DNA of 13,868 nt from Gracilibacteraceae bacterium (GCA_031263945.1 JAISEW010000141.1:1-13868); one strand, 5' to 3'; shown: positions 7,186 to 13,688, numbered from the stretch's first letter. Notes: generated by a model from the sequence alone, not told the origin. Translations and numbers: made by a program.

Positions 7186-8855
7186 TTTTCATCGTTCGGC
7201 GTGCCGCCCAGCACATACCCCGCCAAATTGACCGCGTGGTCGCCGATCCGCTCCAGATTGCTGAGGATATCCAGATAAACCGCGCCGGAATTGCCGTTGC
7301 ATGTCCTGGCGTTCACGCGGGCGATATGCGCCTTGCGCAGCTCTTTTTCCATTTCGTCTATGATATCGTCTTTAATGACGATTTCGCGCGCCAGTTCCTT
7401 GTCCTCGGTTTCCAGCACCGTCAACGACAAACTGTAGATTTCCTGCACGAGGGCGCTCATCTCCTCCAGTCTCTCCCGCGCCATATCCGTAAAATCCAAG
7501 TCATGCTGATAGGCGTACTCTGTCAGTTCCAATATTTTCTGACTGCGGTCACTCACGCGCTCGATATCATTGATAGACTGCTGGATCAGATGACTGTGCG
7601 CGGATGTGGCCGCCGTAAGTGATTTCCCGAGTACCGCCCGGCCGACATAATCGTCTATCTCCCTTTGCAAACGGTCGACAAGCACCTCGCATTTCATGAG
7701 CTTTTTTTTGTGTTCATCCTGAGGGCGGAAGAAGTAATCGATCGCGATTTGCAGCGATTCTCCGGCGACAGAACCCATATGCAGGACTTCCCGTTTCGCG
7801 TTGGCCAAAGCCACCGGCAGATTTTCCAATAAGCGCGGTTCCAGGAATTTGGCTTCGGCCAGATCTTCGTCTTTTGACTTGATCAGTCTCGTCACGATAG
7901 CGGTCAAAACCGGGACAAAAGGCGCCAAAATAATAGTGTTCATGATATTGAAAGCGCCATGGACCTGCGCGATCTGCATTCGCGCGTTCATCGTATCCCA
8001 CGAGCCGTCCAGCCCCGGCAGCAGGTAGAGCAGATTGGTCGCGTGTTCGACTATAAAGAGAAAGGCGCCCGTCAGAAACAGCGGCATGAAAATCAGCGTT
8101 CCTATGACGTTAAAAAGACAATGCGTAAGCGCCGCGCGCCGCGCGTTAACTCCGGCCCCGATCCCGGCTAACAGCGCCGTGACCGTCGTGCCGATATTTA
8201 TGCCAAAAAGTATCGGCACCGCCTGATAGATATTTACGACCCCTTCGTCAGCCAAACCTTGCAGTATGCCGGTGGTCGCGGAACTGCTCTGCACGATGCC
8301 GGTAAAAACCGCGCCGATCAGCACTCCCAAAATCGGAACATCCTGCACGCTCGCCATCACGTCCGAAAATATGGCCGCGTCCCGTAGCGGGCTCATCCCG
8401 GCGCTCATGACGCGCATCCCATAAAACAGAAGGCCAAAACCGAAGACGGTCTGGCCCACATTTACGATTTTATCCTTTTTCACAAAGAAGATCGTTATCG
8501 CCCCTATCGCGACAAACAAAAGGGAAATTTCCTGCAGATTTATGCCGATGAGATAGGCCGTGACTGTCGTGCCGATATTGGCGCCCATGATGACGCCGAT
8601 CGCCTGTTTCAGCGAGAGAAAACCGGCGTTGACCAAACCTACCGTCAGAACAGTCGTGCCGCTGCTGCTCTGGATCAAAGCCGTGACTAACGTTCCGGAC
8701 AGTATCCCTCGCCATAAGGAGCCGGTGCCCTGTTCCAGGATGACCCGCATGCGATCGCCGGCGAATGATTGCAAGCCTTCCGCCATAGCGTTGATGCCAA
8801 ACAGAAATAGTCCCAGACCGCCAAAAAATGAGAACAAGATTTCCATTATGCTCAT
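7182..8855 (-). CDS. Na+/phosphate cotransporter family protein with C-terminal PhoU-like domain
   Basis: A 557-residue inner-membrane protein of the NptA/YjbB (PNaS) family, predicted to move phosphate, in some members outward. It has two inverted Na/Pi-cotransporter repeats with the signature QSSSGTT (62-68) and QSSSATT (189-195), each followed by GANIGTTVTA or GINIGTTVTA. Hydrophobic segments run to about residue 330. The remaining 220 residues are charged and helical, like PhoU, which suggests phosphate-linked control of transport inside one polypeptide. The N-terminus MSIMEILFSFFGGLGLFLFG opens directly into the first membrane helix. GGGAG lies about 12 bases before the ATG, slightly far; the ATG at 8846 (MEILF) is an alternative start. 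It lies just beyond the tRNA cluster on the same strand and may be fed by read-through from it. Confidence 0.92.
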   Translation of the reverse strand: MSIMEILFSFFGGLGLFLFGINAMAEGLQSFAGDRMRVILEQGTGSLWRGILSGTLVTALIQSSSGTTVLTVGLVNAGFLSLKQAIGVIMGANIGTTVTAYLIGINLQEISLLFVAIGAITIFFVKKDKIVNVGQTVFGFGLLFYGMRVMSAGMSPLRDAAIFSDVMASVQDVPILGVLIGAVFTGIVQSSSATTGILQGLADEGVVNIYQAVPILFGINIGTTVTALLAGIGAGVNARRAALTHCLFNVIGTLIFMPLFLTGAFLFIVEHATNLLYLLPGLDGSWDTMNARMQIAQVHGAFNIMNTIILAPFVPVLTAIVTRLIKSKDEDLAEAKFLEPRLLENLPVALANAKREVLHMGSVAGESLQIAIDYFFRPQDEHKKKLMKCEVLVDRLQREIDDYVGRAVLGKSLTAATSAHSHLIQQSINDIERVSDRSQKILELTEYAYQHDLDFTDMARERLEEMSALVQEIYSLSLTVLETEDKELAREIVIKDDIIDEMEKELRKAHIARVNARTCNGNSGAVYLDILSNLERIGDHAVNLAGYVLGGTPNDEN

Positions 8856-8875
8856 TGCTGCGCTTCGCTCCCTTT

Positions 8876-8909
8876 AAGAAAAGGCCCTCGGCAAAACGCT
8901 GAAAGCCTT
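8876..8909 (-). terminator. Possible weak terminator after the tRNA cluster
   Basis: On the minus strand, AAGGC and GCCTT arms (8905-8909 and 8881-8885) frame a 19-base loop and are followed by TTCTT. The stem is short and the loop large, so termination would be leaky. This leaves room for read-through into the transporter gene. Confidence 0.35.
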
Positions 8910-8917
8910 GATTTAAC

Positions 8918-8994
<77 letters not shown>

Positions 8995-8999
8995 AATTA

Positions 9000-9074
9000 T
9001 GGAGCGGGTGACGAGATTCGAACTCGCGACTTTCACCTTGGCAAGGTGACACTCTACCACTGAGTTACACCCGC
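9000..9074 (-). tRNA. tRNA-Gly(GCC)
   Basis: A complete 75-base cloverleaf with CCA encoded. The acceptor stem is GCGGGTG/CACCCGC with discriminator T, and the anticodon stem TCACC/GGTGA encloses loop TTGCCAA with anticodon GCC. The D arm AACTCAGTGGTAGAGT and T loop TTCGAAT are regular. Five bases separate it from tRNA-Arg, so they share a precursor. Confidence 0.97.
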
Positions 9075-9079
9075 ATATT

Positions 9080-9155
9080 TGGTAGGCCATCGGAGGCTCG
9101 AACTCCGGACACCCTGATTAAGAGTCAGGTGCTCTACCAACTGAGCTAATGGCCC
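9080..9155 (-). tRNA. tRNA-Lys(CTT)
   Basis: A complete 76-base cloverleaf with CCA encoded. The acceptor pairs GGGCCAT with ATGGCCT, so the first pair is a G-U wobble. The anticodon stem CCTGA/TCAGG encloses loop CTCTTAA with anticodon CTT and A37, a t6A substrate. From the D arm through the anticodon arm it is nearly identical to the neighbouring tRNA-Lys(TTT), so the two look like duplicates. Confidence 0.97.
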
Positions 9156-9187
9156 GCGACGTCCGCCAAGCAACGTCCAGGGAAAAA

Positions 9188-9263
9188 TGGTGAGCCATCC
9201 GCGACTCGAACGCGGGACACCCTGATTAAAAGTCAGGTGCTCTACCAACTGAGCTAATGGCTC
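9188..9263 (-). tRNA. tRNA-Lys(TTT)
   Basis: A complete 76-base cloverleaf with CCA encoded. The acceptor stem is GAGCCAT/ATGGCTC, and the anticodon stem CCTGA/TCAGG encloses loop CTTTTAA with anticodon TTT and A37. A 32-base spacer separates it from tRNA-Lys(CTT). Only one base separates its 5' end from the CCA of tRNA-Gln. Confidence 0.97.
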
Positions 9264-9264
9264 A

Positions 9265-9339
9265 TGGCTGGGGTGGCTGGATTCGAACCAACGGATGCCA
9301 GAGTCAAAGTCTGGTGACTTACCACTTGTCTACACCCCA
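9265..9339 (-). tRNA. tRNA-Gln(TTG)
   Basis: A complete 75-base cloverleaf with CCA encoded. The acceptor stem is TGGGGTG/CACCCCA with discriminator G, and the anticodon stem CCAGA/TCTGG encloses loop CTTTGAC with anticodon TTG. The U1-A72 first pair is normal for tRNA-Gln. It lies one base upstream of tRNA-Lys(TTT) in the shared precursor. Confidence 0.97.
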
Positions 9340-9429
9340 ACAAGTTTCCGCGCCCCTCCACACTCATCATCTCACAATTGGGACAGCGAGTCATTGTCCA
9401 GCCGAATCCTGTATAACAATGCTCAAAAC

Positions 9430-9504
9430 TGGTGACCCGTACGGGACTCGAACCCGTGTTCCCGCCGTGAAAGGGCGATGTCTTAACCGCTTGACCAACG
9501 GGCC
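9430..9504 (-). tRNA. tRNA-Glu(TTC)
   Basis: A complete 75-base cloverleaf with CCA encoded. The acceptor stem is GGCCCGT/ACGGGTC with a G-C to G-U variation near its middle, and the anticodon stem TCGCC/GGCGG encloses loop CTTTCAC with anticodon TTC. It is the first tRNA after the promoter. A 90-base spacer with no feature I can support separates it from tRNA-Gln. Confidence 0.97.
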
Positions 9505-9522
9505 AGTTCAAAGACATTTGTT

Positions 9523-9551
9523 ATCTTATCAAAATACAACAACGTTGTCAA
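9523..9551 (-). promoter_or_regulatory. Sigma-A-type promoter of the tRNA cluster
   Basis: On the minus strand a consensus -35 TTGACA (9546-9551) is followed after exactly 17 bases by -10 TAAGAT (9523-9528). The expected start near 9516 lies about 12 bases before the 5' end of tRNA-Glu. The -35 box begins 10 bases after the hydrolase stop codon. A 10-bp palindrome ACAACGTTGT (9539-9548) overlaps the -35 and spacer, perhaps by chance. Confidence 0.82.
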
Positions 9552-9560
9552 GGCCTATTT

Positions 9561-10262
9561 TTATTTCAAATATTCTATTATTTCTTTTATTGTTTCTTCG
9601 CTCTTATATATATTTGAATGGGTAGTGTTTTTTATCTTCTTTATCTGGCAATTTTTTATCAATTCCGCCATTTTCAATAAATGCTCCTCTTTTATCATGT
9701 CGTTTTCCGCATATAATATATACATATTTGTTTTTATTTCTTTTAATTCCCCGTCAGTTATCCCGATGTCTTTTAACATTAATTCCCATTTCATGATGGC
9801 TTTTCGCATGGGAAGACGCAGTTTTTCCATAAATAAAAACAGTTTATACATTCTATGCAAAAATTTCAATGTTTTAGCCGCCGTTCCCTCTGCCAGATAA
9901 TTTGGCGATAACGCTATTATTTTTTCGAATACTTCAGGGTTTTTCCTGGCTAAAAACAAACAGATATTTCCGCCGTCGCTAAATCCAACCACATACGTTT
10001 TATTTATCCCCAGTTTTTCACAAAAATTTATCACGTCGTCGCTGTACTGATTTATAGAGTATTCATTATCTTCCGAAATACTTTGTCCGTGCCCCCGGCT
10101 GTCTATGGCAAATGTATGAAATTTTTCAAAATATTTTAATTGGTGTTTTTTAAAAATGCTTTTGTTTTCAGAATTACCATGCAGTAACAATAAGTCATGC
10201 CCTGCCCCGTACTCACAATAGGCTATTTTTATATTATCCAGTTCTAAATATTTTGTCTCCAC
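9561..10262 (-). CDS. Alpha/beta hydrolase
   Basis: A 233-residue alpha/beta-hydrolase fold protein. The oxyanion motif LHGN is at 27-30, DSRGHGQS at 54-61, and the nucleophile elbow GFSDGG holds S95. D188 in LYAENDMI and H215 in NTTHS complete a likely triad. There is no signal peptide, so it is probably cytoplasmic. The substrate cannot be told; small esterases, lactonases and meta-cleavage hydrolases all share this layout. The start is GTG at 10260-10262, with GGAG seven bases before it. The gene is strikingly AT-rich, full of Lys, Ile and Asn codons ending in A or T, unlike its GC-rich neighbours, which suggests recent transfer. It follows the WGR gene on the same strand by 55 bases, and the tRNA promoter begins right after its stop. 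Confidence 0.88.
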   Translation of the reverse strand: METKYLELDNIKIAYCEYGAGHDLLLLHGNSENKSIFKKHQLKYFEKFHTFAIDSRGHGQSISEDNEYSINQYSDDVINFCEKLGINKTYVVGFSDGGNICLFLARKNPEVFEKIIALSPNYLAEGTAAKTLKFLHRMYKLFLFMEKLRLPMRKAIMKWELMLKDIGITDGELKEIKTNMYILYAENDMIKEEHLLKMAELIKNCQIKKIKNTTHSNIYKSEETIKEIIEYLK

Positions 10263-10307
10263 TTCATTTCTCCATAGATCCCGGCGTCAACTGATCACTT
10301 TATTTTC

Positions 10308-10320
10308 AAACAGCCCCTTA
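10308..10320. repeat. Direct-repeat copy A flanking the WGR gene
   Basis: AAACAGCCCCTTA matches AAACAGTCCCTTA at 11195-11207 in 12 of 13 positions, in the same orientation. The copy ends with the WGR gene's stop codon (read as TAA on the minus strand). Together the copies bracket the WGR gene, which could reflect an insertion boundary or a degraded repeat arm. Confidence 0.35.
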
Positions 10321-11157
10321 GTCTCCTTCATATTTGTTGAAATCAACATCAATATCAAGATTTTCAGCCCAGCGGTAGATAAAAGCCGAACCCACATTGA
10401 TATGGTGAAGCGTCGGATCGCCGCCTTCATGATCAAGGAACACGAGCTGCGGTTCGCCGTACTTGTTCTTTTTATCCGGATGAAAAAACCAGCAGTCGGA
10501 ATAATCCCATATACAGCCTGTTAAGTCGCAGTCGCTTTTTATGCCGTGTTCGGCAAGATCGTCGTCTTGCAGCCCGATATTGTCCACATATATTTCACCA
10601 CAAAGATCAAACATATAATCTTCCCAATGTATGTGATTATGTTTTCGCAAGATCGCCTGAAACGTTTGGGGATATTCAGGGTTTATCCCGGTCAAAGGCG
10701 CGTAAGCGATTATTTCGTTGTCGTCGTCAAAAATCATAACCAATGAATCGTCTTCCATCTTGACGTCGGTGCATTTATTCATGATTTGCCGCAGCAAATC
10801 AAGCAGCGTTTCCTCTTGTTCCGGCGTATCGGCAAGATACTTGAAATGCTCTGTCAAGGCTTGCGGCCTGTCTGCGGCGTTGACGATTTTTTCCCATTCC
10901 TCAAGATATGAATCATCAGCAGAGTCCGCGTCCTTATCGCCAGATCCCTCCCCTTGCTTCACATATCCTTTTTTTACCTTTTCGGCGATCAGCTTATCGG
11001 CTTCTTTCTGGCAAGCCGCCTCGTCGGCAAAGGACTTTTCCTTGGTTTGACCCGCTGTGCCGACCTTGCCAAATGTAACGGTGAAACAGTTATCCGCGGT
11101 TTCAATACTCCAAAATTTGTTTGATTTTTCATCACTGTAAACAAATGTTTGCTTCAT
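10318..11157 (-). CDS. WGR-domain protein of unknown function
   Basis: A 279-residue soluble protein. Residues 1-68 form a WGR domain: the core FTVTFGKVGTAGQT (25-38) corresponds to the family's WGRIGTxGQ, and the following K-rich helix KSFADEAACQKEADKLIAEKVKKGY is typical. WGR domains occur in PARPs, where they contact DNA ends, and in many bacterial proteins, often near MolR or SWIM genes; their bacterial role is poorly defined. A short acidic linker (about 70-88) leads to an acidic region of some 190 residues that I do not recognise. It holds CGEIYVDNIG, GCIWDYSDCWFFHPDKKN and FLDHEGGDPTLHHINVGSAFIYRWAE, and an immunity/SUKH-like fold is only a guess. The ATG has AAAGGGG seven bases upstream. 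Composition is intermediate between the hydrolase gene and the GC-rich flanks. The hydrolase gene follows on the same strand. Confidence 0.85.
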   Translation of the reverse strand: MKQTFVYSDEKSNKFWSIETADNCFTVTFGKVGTAGQTKEKSFADEAACQKEADKLIAEKVKKGYVKQGEGSGDKDADSADDSYLEEWEKIVNAADRPQALTEHFKYLADTPEQEETLLDLLRQIMNKCTDVKMEDDSLVMIFDDDNEIIAYAPLTGINPEYPQTFQAILRKHNHIHWEDYMFDLCGEIYVDNIGLQDDDLAEHGIKSDCDLTGCIWDYSDCWFFHPDKKNKYGEPQLVFLDHEGGDPTLHHINVGSAFIYRWAENLDIDVDFNKYEGD

Positions 11158-11177
11158 TGATAAACCCCTTTCATTTT

Positions 11178-11205
11178 AGGGACTGTTTGGAAATAAACAG
11201 TCCCT
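11178..11205. repeat. 11-bp perfect inverted repeat in the WGR leader
   Basis: Arms AGGGACTGTTT (11178-11188) and AAACAGTCCCT (11195-11205) are perfect complements around a six-base loop. The element ends 20 bases before the WGR start codon and just outside its AAAGGGG site. There is no T-run after either arm, so it is not a standard terminator. It could be an operator, an RNA leader hairpin or a small mobile repeat. Its right arm is the second copy of the direct repeat found at the 3' end of the WGR gene. Confidence 0.6.
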
Positions 11206-11220
11206 TACCATAGTTTTTAG

Positions 11221-11251
11221 GCAAGCCGCGCCCATTACGGGCGCGGCTTGC
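11221..11251 (-). terminator. GC-rich 13-bp hairpin after khpA
   Basis: Arms GCAAGCCGCGCCC (11221-11233) and GGGCGCGGCTTGC (11239-11251) are perfectly complementary around a five-base loop. The hairpin begins 23 bases after the khpA stop, where the ylxM-ffh-rpsP-khpA transcript should end. On the minus strand it is followed by CTAAAAAC rather than a T-run, so it is either a U-tract-less terminator, a 3' end stabiliser, or a repeat unit. Confidence 0.45.
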
Positions 11252-11274
11252 TCTCGCGCGTACGCGGCCGTTAG

Positions 11275-11502
11275 TCAGTCGATATCCATGATCACCTTGC
11301 GGCCGTCTTTTACGGCGGCCGCTTTGAGAACGGTGCGCATGGCGTTGGCTATACGGCCTTGTTTGCCTATGATCTTGCCTATTTCTTCCTCGGCGACTGT
11401 CAGTTTGATATGGATGGTTCTTTCAGTCGCTGTTTCTTCCGCTGTCACTTGATCCGGATTTTCCACCAGGGCTTTCGCCAGAATTTCGACCACTTCTTTC
11501 AC
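11275..11502 (-). CDS. khpA: KH-domain RNA-binding protein KhpA
   Basis: A 75-residue single type-II KH domain protein (YlqC family). KhpA pairs with KhpB/EloR, binds RNA, and affects cell division and elongation in other Firmicutes. The GxxG loop GKQG (46-49) sits in IGKIIGKQGRIANAMRTVLKAAA, the family hallmark. A longer frame reaches 11562 but runs inside rpsP. I chose GTG at 11500-11502 because GAGGTGA lies exactly five bases before it (11508-11514) and MKEVVEILAKALVENPD matches the usual N-terminus. It starts 10 bases after the rpsP stop. In many Firmicutes rimM and trmD come next; here a hairpin and unrelated genes follow. Confidence 0.93.
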   Translation of the reverse strand: MKEVVEILAKALVENPDQVTAEETATERTIHIKLTVAEEEIGKIIGKQGRIANAMRTVLKAAAVKDGRKVIMDID

Positions 11503-11512
11503 GGGCGTCACC

Positions 11513-11824
11513 TCATTCGCTGGCAGAAACTTCAGGCAATAACTCGTCTGAAGATTTCTCATCGCTCTTTCCCCGGAATTTTTGCATAACTCCGGCTTGC
11601 CTAAACAAAGACTTCACGGTGTCGGACGGCTGCGCCCCTTCTTTCAGCCAATGCAGAGCGCGAGTTTCGTCAATTTTTACCTGCTGCGGGTTTCGCGTCG
11701 GGTCATAATAGCCGATTTCCTCTATGGGTTTGCCGTCGCGCCGCCCGGCCGAATCGCATACCACCAGACGGTAAAAAGGGTTTTTCTTCGCTCCCATCCG
11801 CCGCATACGGATTTTTGTCGCCAA
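11513..11824 (-). CDS. rpsP: 30S ribosomal protein S16
   Basis: A 103-residue S16, a small-subunit protein needed for 30S assembly. MATKIRMRRMGAKKNPFYRLVVCDSAGRRDG and IEEIGYYDP are diagnostic; the acidic, serine-rich tail after about residue 85 varies between species. The start is TTG at 11822-11824: no in-frame ATG fits the conserved N-terminus, and a very strong Shine-Dalgarno precedes it. The weak start codon with an unusually strong ribosome site may set its expression. It lies 29 bases after ffh, third in the operon. Confidence 0.97.
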   Translation of the reverse strand: MATKIRMRRMGAKKNPFYRLVVCDSAGRRDGKPIEEIGYYDPTRNPQQVKIDETRALHWLKEGAQPSDTVKSLFRQAGVMQKFRGKSDEKSSDELLPEVSASE

Positions 11825-11829
11825 AACAC

Positions 11830-11840
11830 ATCACCTCCTT
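11830..11840 (-). promoter_or_regulatory. Strong Shine-Dalgarno of rpsP
   Basis: AAGGAGGTGAT on the minus strand is fully complementary over 11 bases to the usual 16S rRNA 3' tail. It precedes the TTG start of rpsP, with nine bases between GGAGG and TTG. This settles the non-ATG start. Confidence 0.85.
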
Positions 11841-11853
11841 CCCATAGGAACAC

Positions 11854-13287
11854 TCACCTTTTTTTCTTCTTTTTGCGTTTTTTATGTTCAGACGCTTTGC
11901 CAGCGTTCATGCCGAGCGGGCGCATGTAGCCTGATTCCGGCGCCAGCTCCTCCAACTGCTGCCGCGGCATGTTTTTGACTATTTTGCCGGTTCCCTGGGC
12001 GCTGTTGAACTGCTTCATCATCTTCTTTGTTTCTTCGTATTGCTTGAGCAGGCGGCCTACGTCCTGCACCGACGAGCCGCTGCCGCGCGCGATACGCTTT
12101 TTGCGCGAATCCTTGATGATGGACGGTTTGCGTCTTTCTTCCGCCGTCATGGAAGAAATCATCGCTTCCACTTTAGTTATCTGGCTTTCGTCTATCTGCA
12201 CGTCCTTCATCTGCCGGCCGAGGCCCGGAATCATCTCCAGCAGCGAGGAAAGCGGCCCCATTTTGCGCAGCTGACGCACCTGAGCGACAAAATCGTCCAG
12301 CGTGAGTTCGGAGCGGAGGATTTTTTCCTCCATATCCTGCAGCTGTTTTTCGTCAAAGGCTTCCTGCGCTTTTTCTATCAGCGTCGTCACGTCGCCCATG
12401 CCTAAAATGCGAGACACCATGCGCTGGGGGTAAAAAACTTCAATGGCGTCCATTTTTTCGCCTATACCGGCGAATTTGATCGGGCAGCCGGTGACCGCTT
12501 TGATGGAAAGCGCCGCCCCGCCGCGCGTATCGCTGTCCAGTTTGGACAGGATAACTCCGGTCAACTCCAATTGCGCGTGAAACGACTCCGCGACGTTCAC
12601 GGCGTCCTGCCCGGTCATCGCGTCCGCGACCAGCAGGATCTCCTGAGGCGGGGCGCATTCCTTAATAGCGGCCAGTTCCGCCATGAGTTCCTCGTTTATA
12701 TGCAGGCGGCCGGCAGTATCGATGATGACGACGTCATTGCCGTGCTGGCGGGAGTGGAGGGCGGCGGCGCGGGCAATATCCACCGGATCGCTCTGTTCCT
12801 GACTGAAAACAGGCACGCCGATTTGTTCGCCCAGCACTTCCAGCTGCCTGACGGCGGCGGGGCGGTAGACGTCGCAGGCGACCAAAATAGGCCGCTTGCC
12901 CTGTTTTTTCATCATCAGCGCCAGTTTAGCGGCGTGCGTCGTTTTGCCGGCGCCCTGCAAACCGACAAGCATGAACACGGTAGGCGGACGGGAGGCGAAA
13001 ATCAGCTTGCTTTCCGTTTGGCCGAGCAGATTGACCAATTCGTCCTGCACTATTTTAACGACATGCTGGCCGGGCGTGAGGGATTCGAGGACTTCCGCGC
13101 CCACGGCCCGTTCTTTCATAGTGGCGATGAGATTTTTTACCACCTGAAAACTCACGTCCGCGTCCAGCAGGGCGACGCGCACTTCCCGCATAGCTTCGCT
13201 GACGTCGGCCTCCGTCAGCCGCCCCTTGCTCCTAAGCCGCTTGAAAGTCGCCTGTAATTTTTCGCCTAATCCTTCAAAAAGAGCCAC
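11854..13287 (-). CDS. ffh: Signal recognition particle protein Ffh (SRP54)
   Basis: The 477-residue SRP GTPase, which binds 4.5S/6S SRP RNA and signal sequences of nascent membrane proteins and docks with FtsY. The helical N domain (about 1-95) holds the ALLDADVSFQVV segment. The G domain has GLQGAGKTT (109-117), DVYRPAAVRQL (139-149), DTAGR (190-194) and SKLDSDTRGG (248-257). The methionine-rich M domain (about 325-435) carries the RNA-binding SRKKRIARGSGSSVQDV helix-turn. A lysine-rich tail closes the protein. The start is GTG at 13285-13287, four bases after GAGGTGA, which itself overlaps the ylxM stop. Longer than the E. coli protein (453) mainly by the tail. Confidence 0.98.
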   Translation of the reverse strand: MALFEGLGEKLQATFKRLRSKGRLTEADVSEAMREVRVALLDADVSFQVVKNLIATMKERAVGAEVLESLTPGQHVVKIVQDELVNLLGQTESKLIFASRPPTVFMLVGLQGAGKTTHAAKLALMMKKQGKRPILVACDVYRPAAVRQLEVLGEQIGVPVFSQEQSDPVDIARAAALHSRQHGNDVVIIDTAGRLHINEELMAELAAIKECAPPQEILLVADAMTGQDAVNVAESFHAQLELTGVILSKLDSDTRGGAALSIKAVTGCPIKFAGIGEKMDAIEVFYPQRMVSRILGMGDVTTLIEKAQEAFDEKQLQDMEEKILRSELTLDDFVAQVRQLRKMGPLSSLLEMIPGLGRQMKDVQIDESQITKVEAMISSMTAEERRKPSIIKDSRKKRIARGSGSSVQDVGRLLKQYEETKKMMKQFNSAQGTGKIVKNMPRQQLEELAPESGYMRPLGMNAGKASEHKKRKKKKKR

Positions 13288-13291
13288 CGCG

Positions 13292-13654
13292 TCACCTCAT
13301 TATATCAGCCAAAATGTCCTCGGCGCAGGCCTGCGCGCGTTTATGCCTCATCCAGGCGTCCTCGGCCGCGAAATCCTCCGCGGCGGCCTCGCCAAGCAAA
13401 GCCAGCAACTCAAGGAGTTTTTCTTTTTCCGCGGTAAAACGGGCCACCAGCCCCAGCTGTTCCTCATAGAGACGCAGCCGCCGCTCCGTTCGGCGCAGCA
13501 AGTCGTGAACAGCCTGACGGCTCATGTTTTCCTGCGCGGCGATCTCCGGCGGGGATAGATCCTCCTCGTAATGCGATTTCCAGACGTCCTGCTGGCGGCG
13601 CGTCAGCAGCGAGCCATAGAAATCAAAGAGATAGGCCAAACGAGCGATTTTCAT
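13292..13654 (-). CDS. ylxM: YlxM-family helix-turn-helix protein (UPF0122)
   Basis: A 120-residue YlxM protein, found just upstream of ffh in many Firmicutes and Tenericutes and proposed to act with the SRP pathway; in streptococci it modulates SRP activity. Residues 18-60 form a sigma-70 region 4-like helix-turn-helix, with LTRRQQDVWKSHYEEDLSPPEIA followed by the recognition helix MSRQAVHDLLRRTERRL, then a coiled coil of Leu, Glu and Lys. The ATG is preceded by GGAG seven bases away. It is the first gene of the operon and ends four bases before ffh. It could in principle regulate its own promoter, which carries a large palindrome; this is untested. Confidence 0.95.
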   Translation of the reverse strand: MKIARLAYLFDFYGSLLTRRQQDVWKSHYEEDLSPPEIAAQENMSRQAVHDLLRRTERRLRLYEEQLGLVARFTAEKEKLLELLALLGEAAAEDFAAEDAWMRHKRAQACAEDILADIMR

Positions 13655-13688
13655 AAACGGACTCCGTCAGTGCTTTGGCGCATTCAAA

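Noticed and set aside
9257..9625. Plus-strand open frame over the tRNA cluster, with peptides such as GWIRTNG and YGTRTRVPAVKG
   Set aside because: It is the antisense translation of tRNA-Gln and tRNA-Glu, a well-known source of false proteins in databases.
9430..10320. Integration of a genomic island at a tRNA gene
   Set aside because: Integrases usually use a tRNA 3' end, but the AT-rich genes lie on the 5' side of tRNA-Glu, no integrase gene is present and no tRNA-end duplication was seen.
11503..11562. An N-terminal 20-residue extension of khpA
   Set aside because: It lies inside rpsP, lacks a good start, and family alignment plus the GAGGTGA site place the start at GTG 11500-11502.
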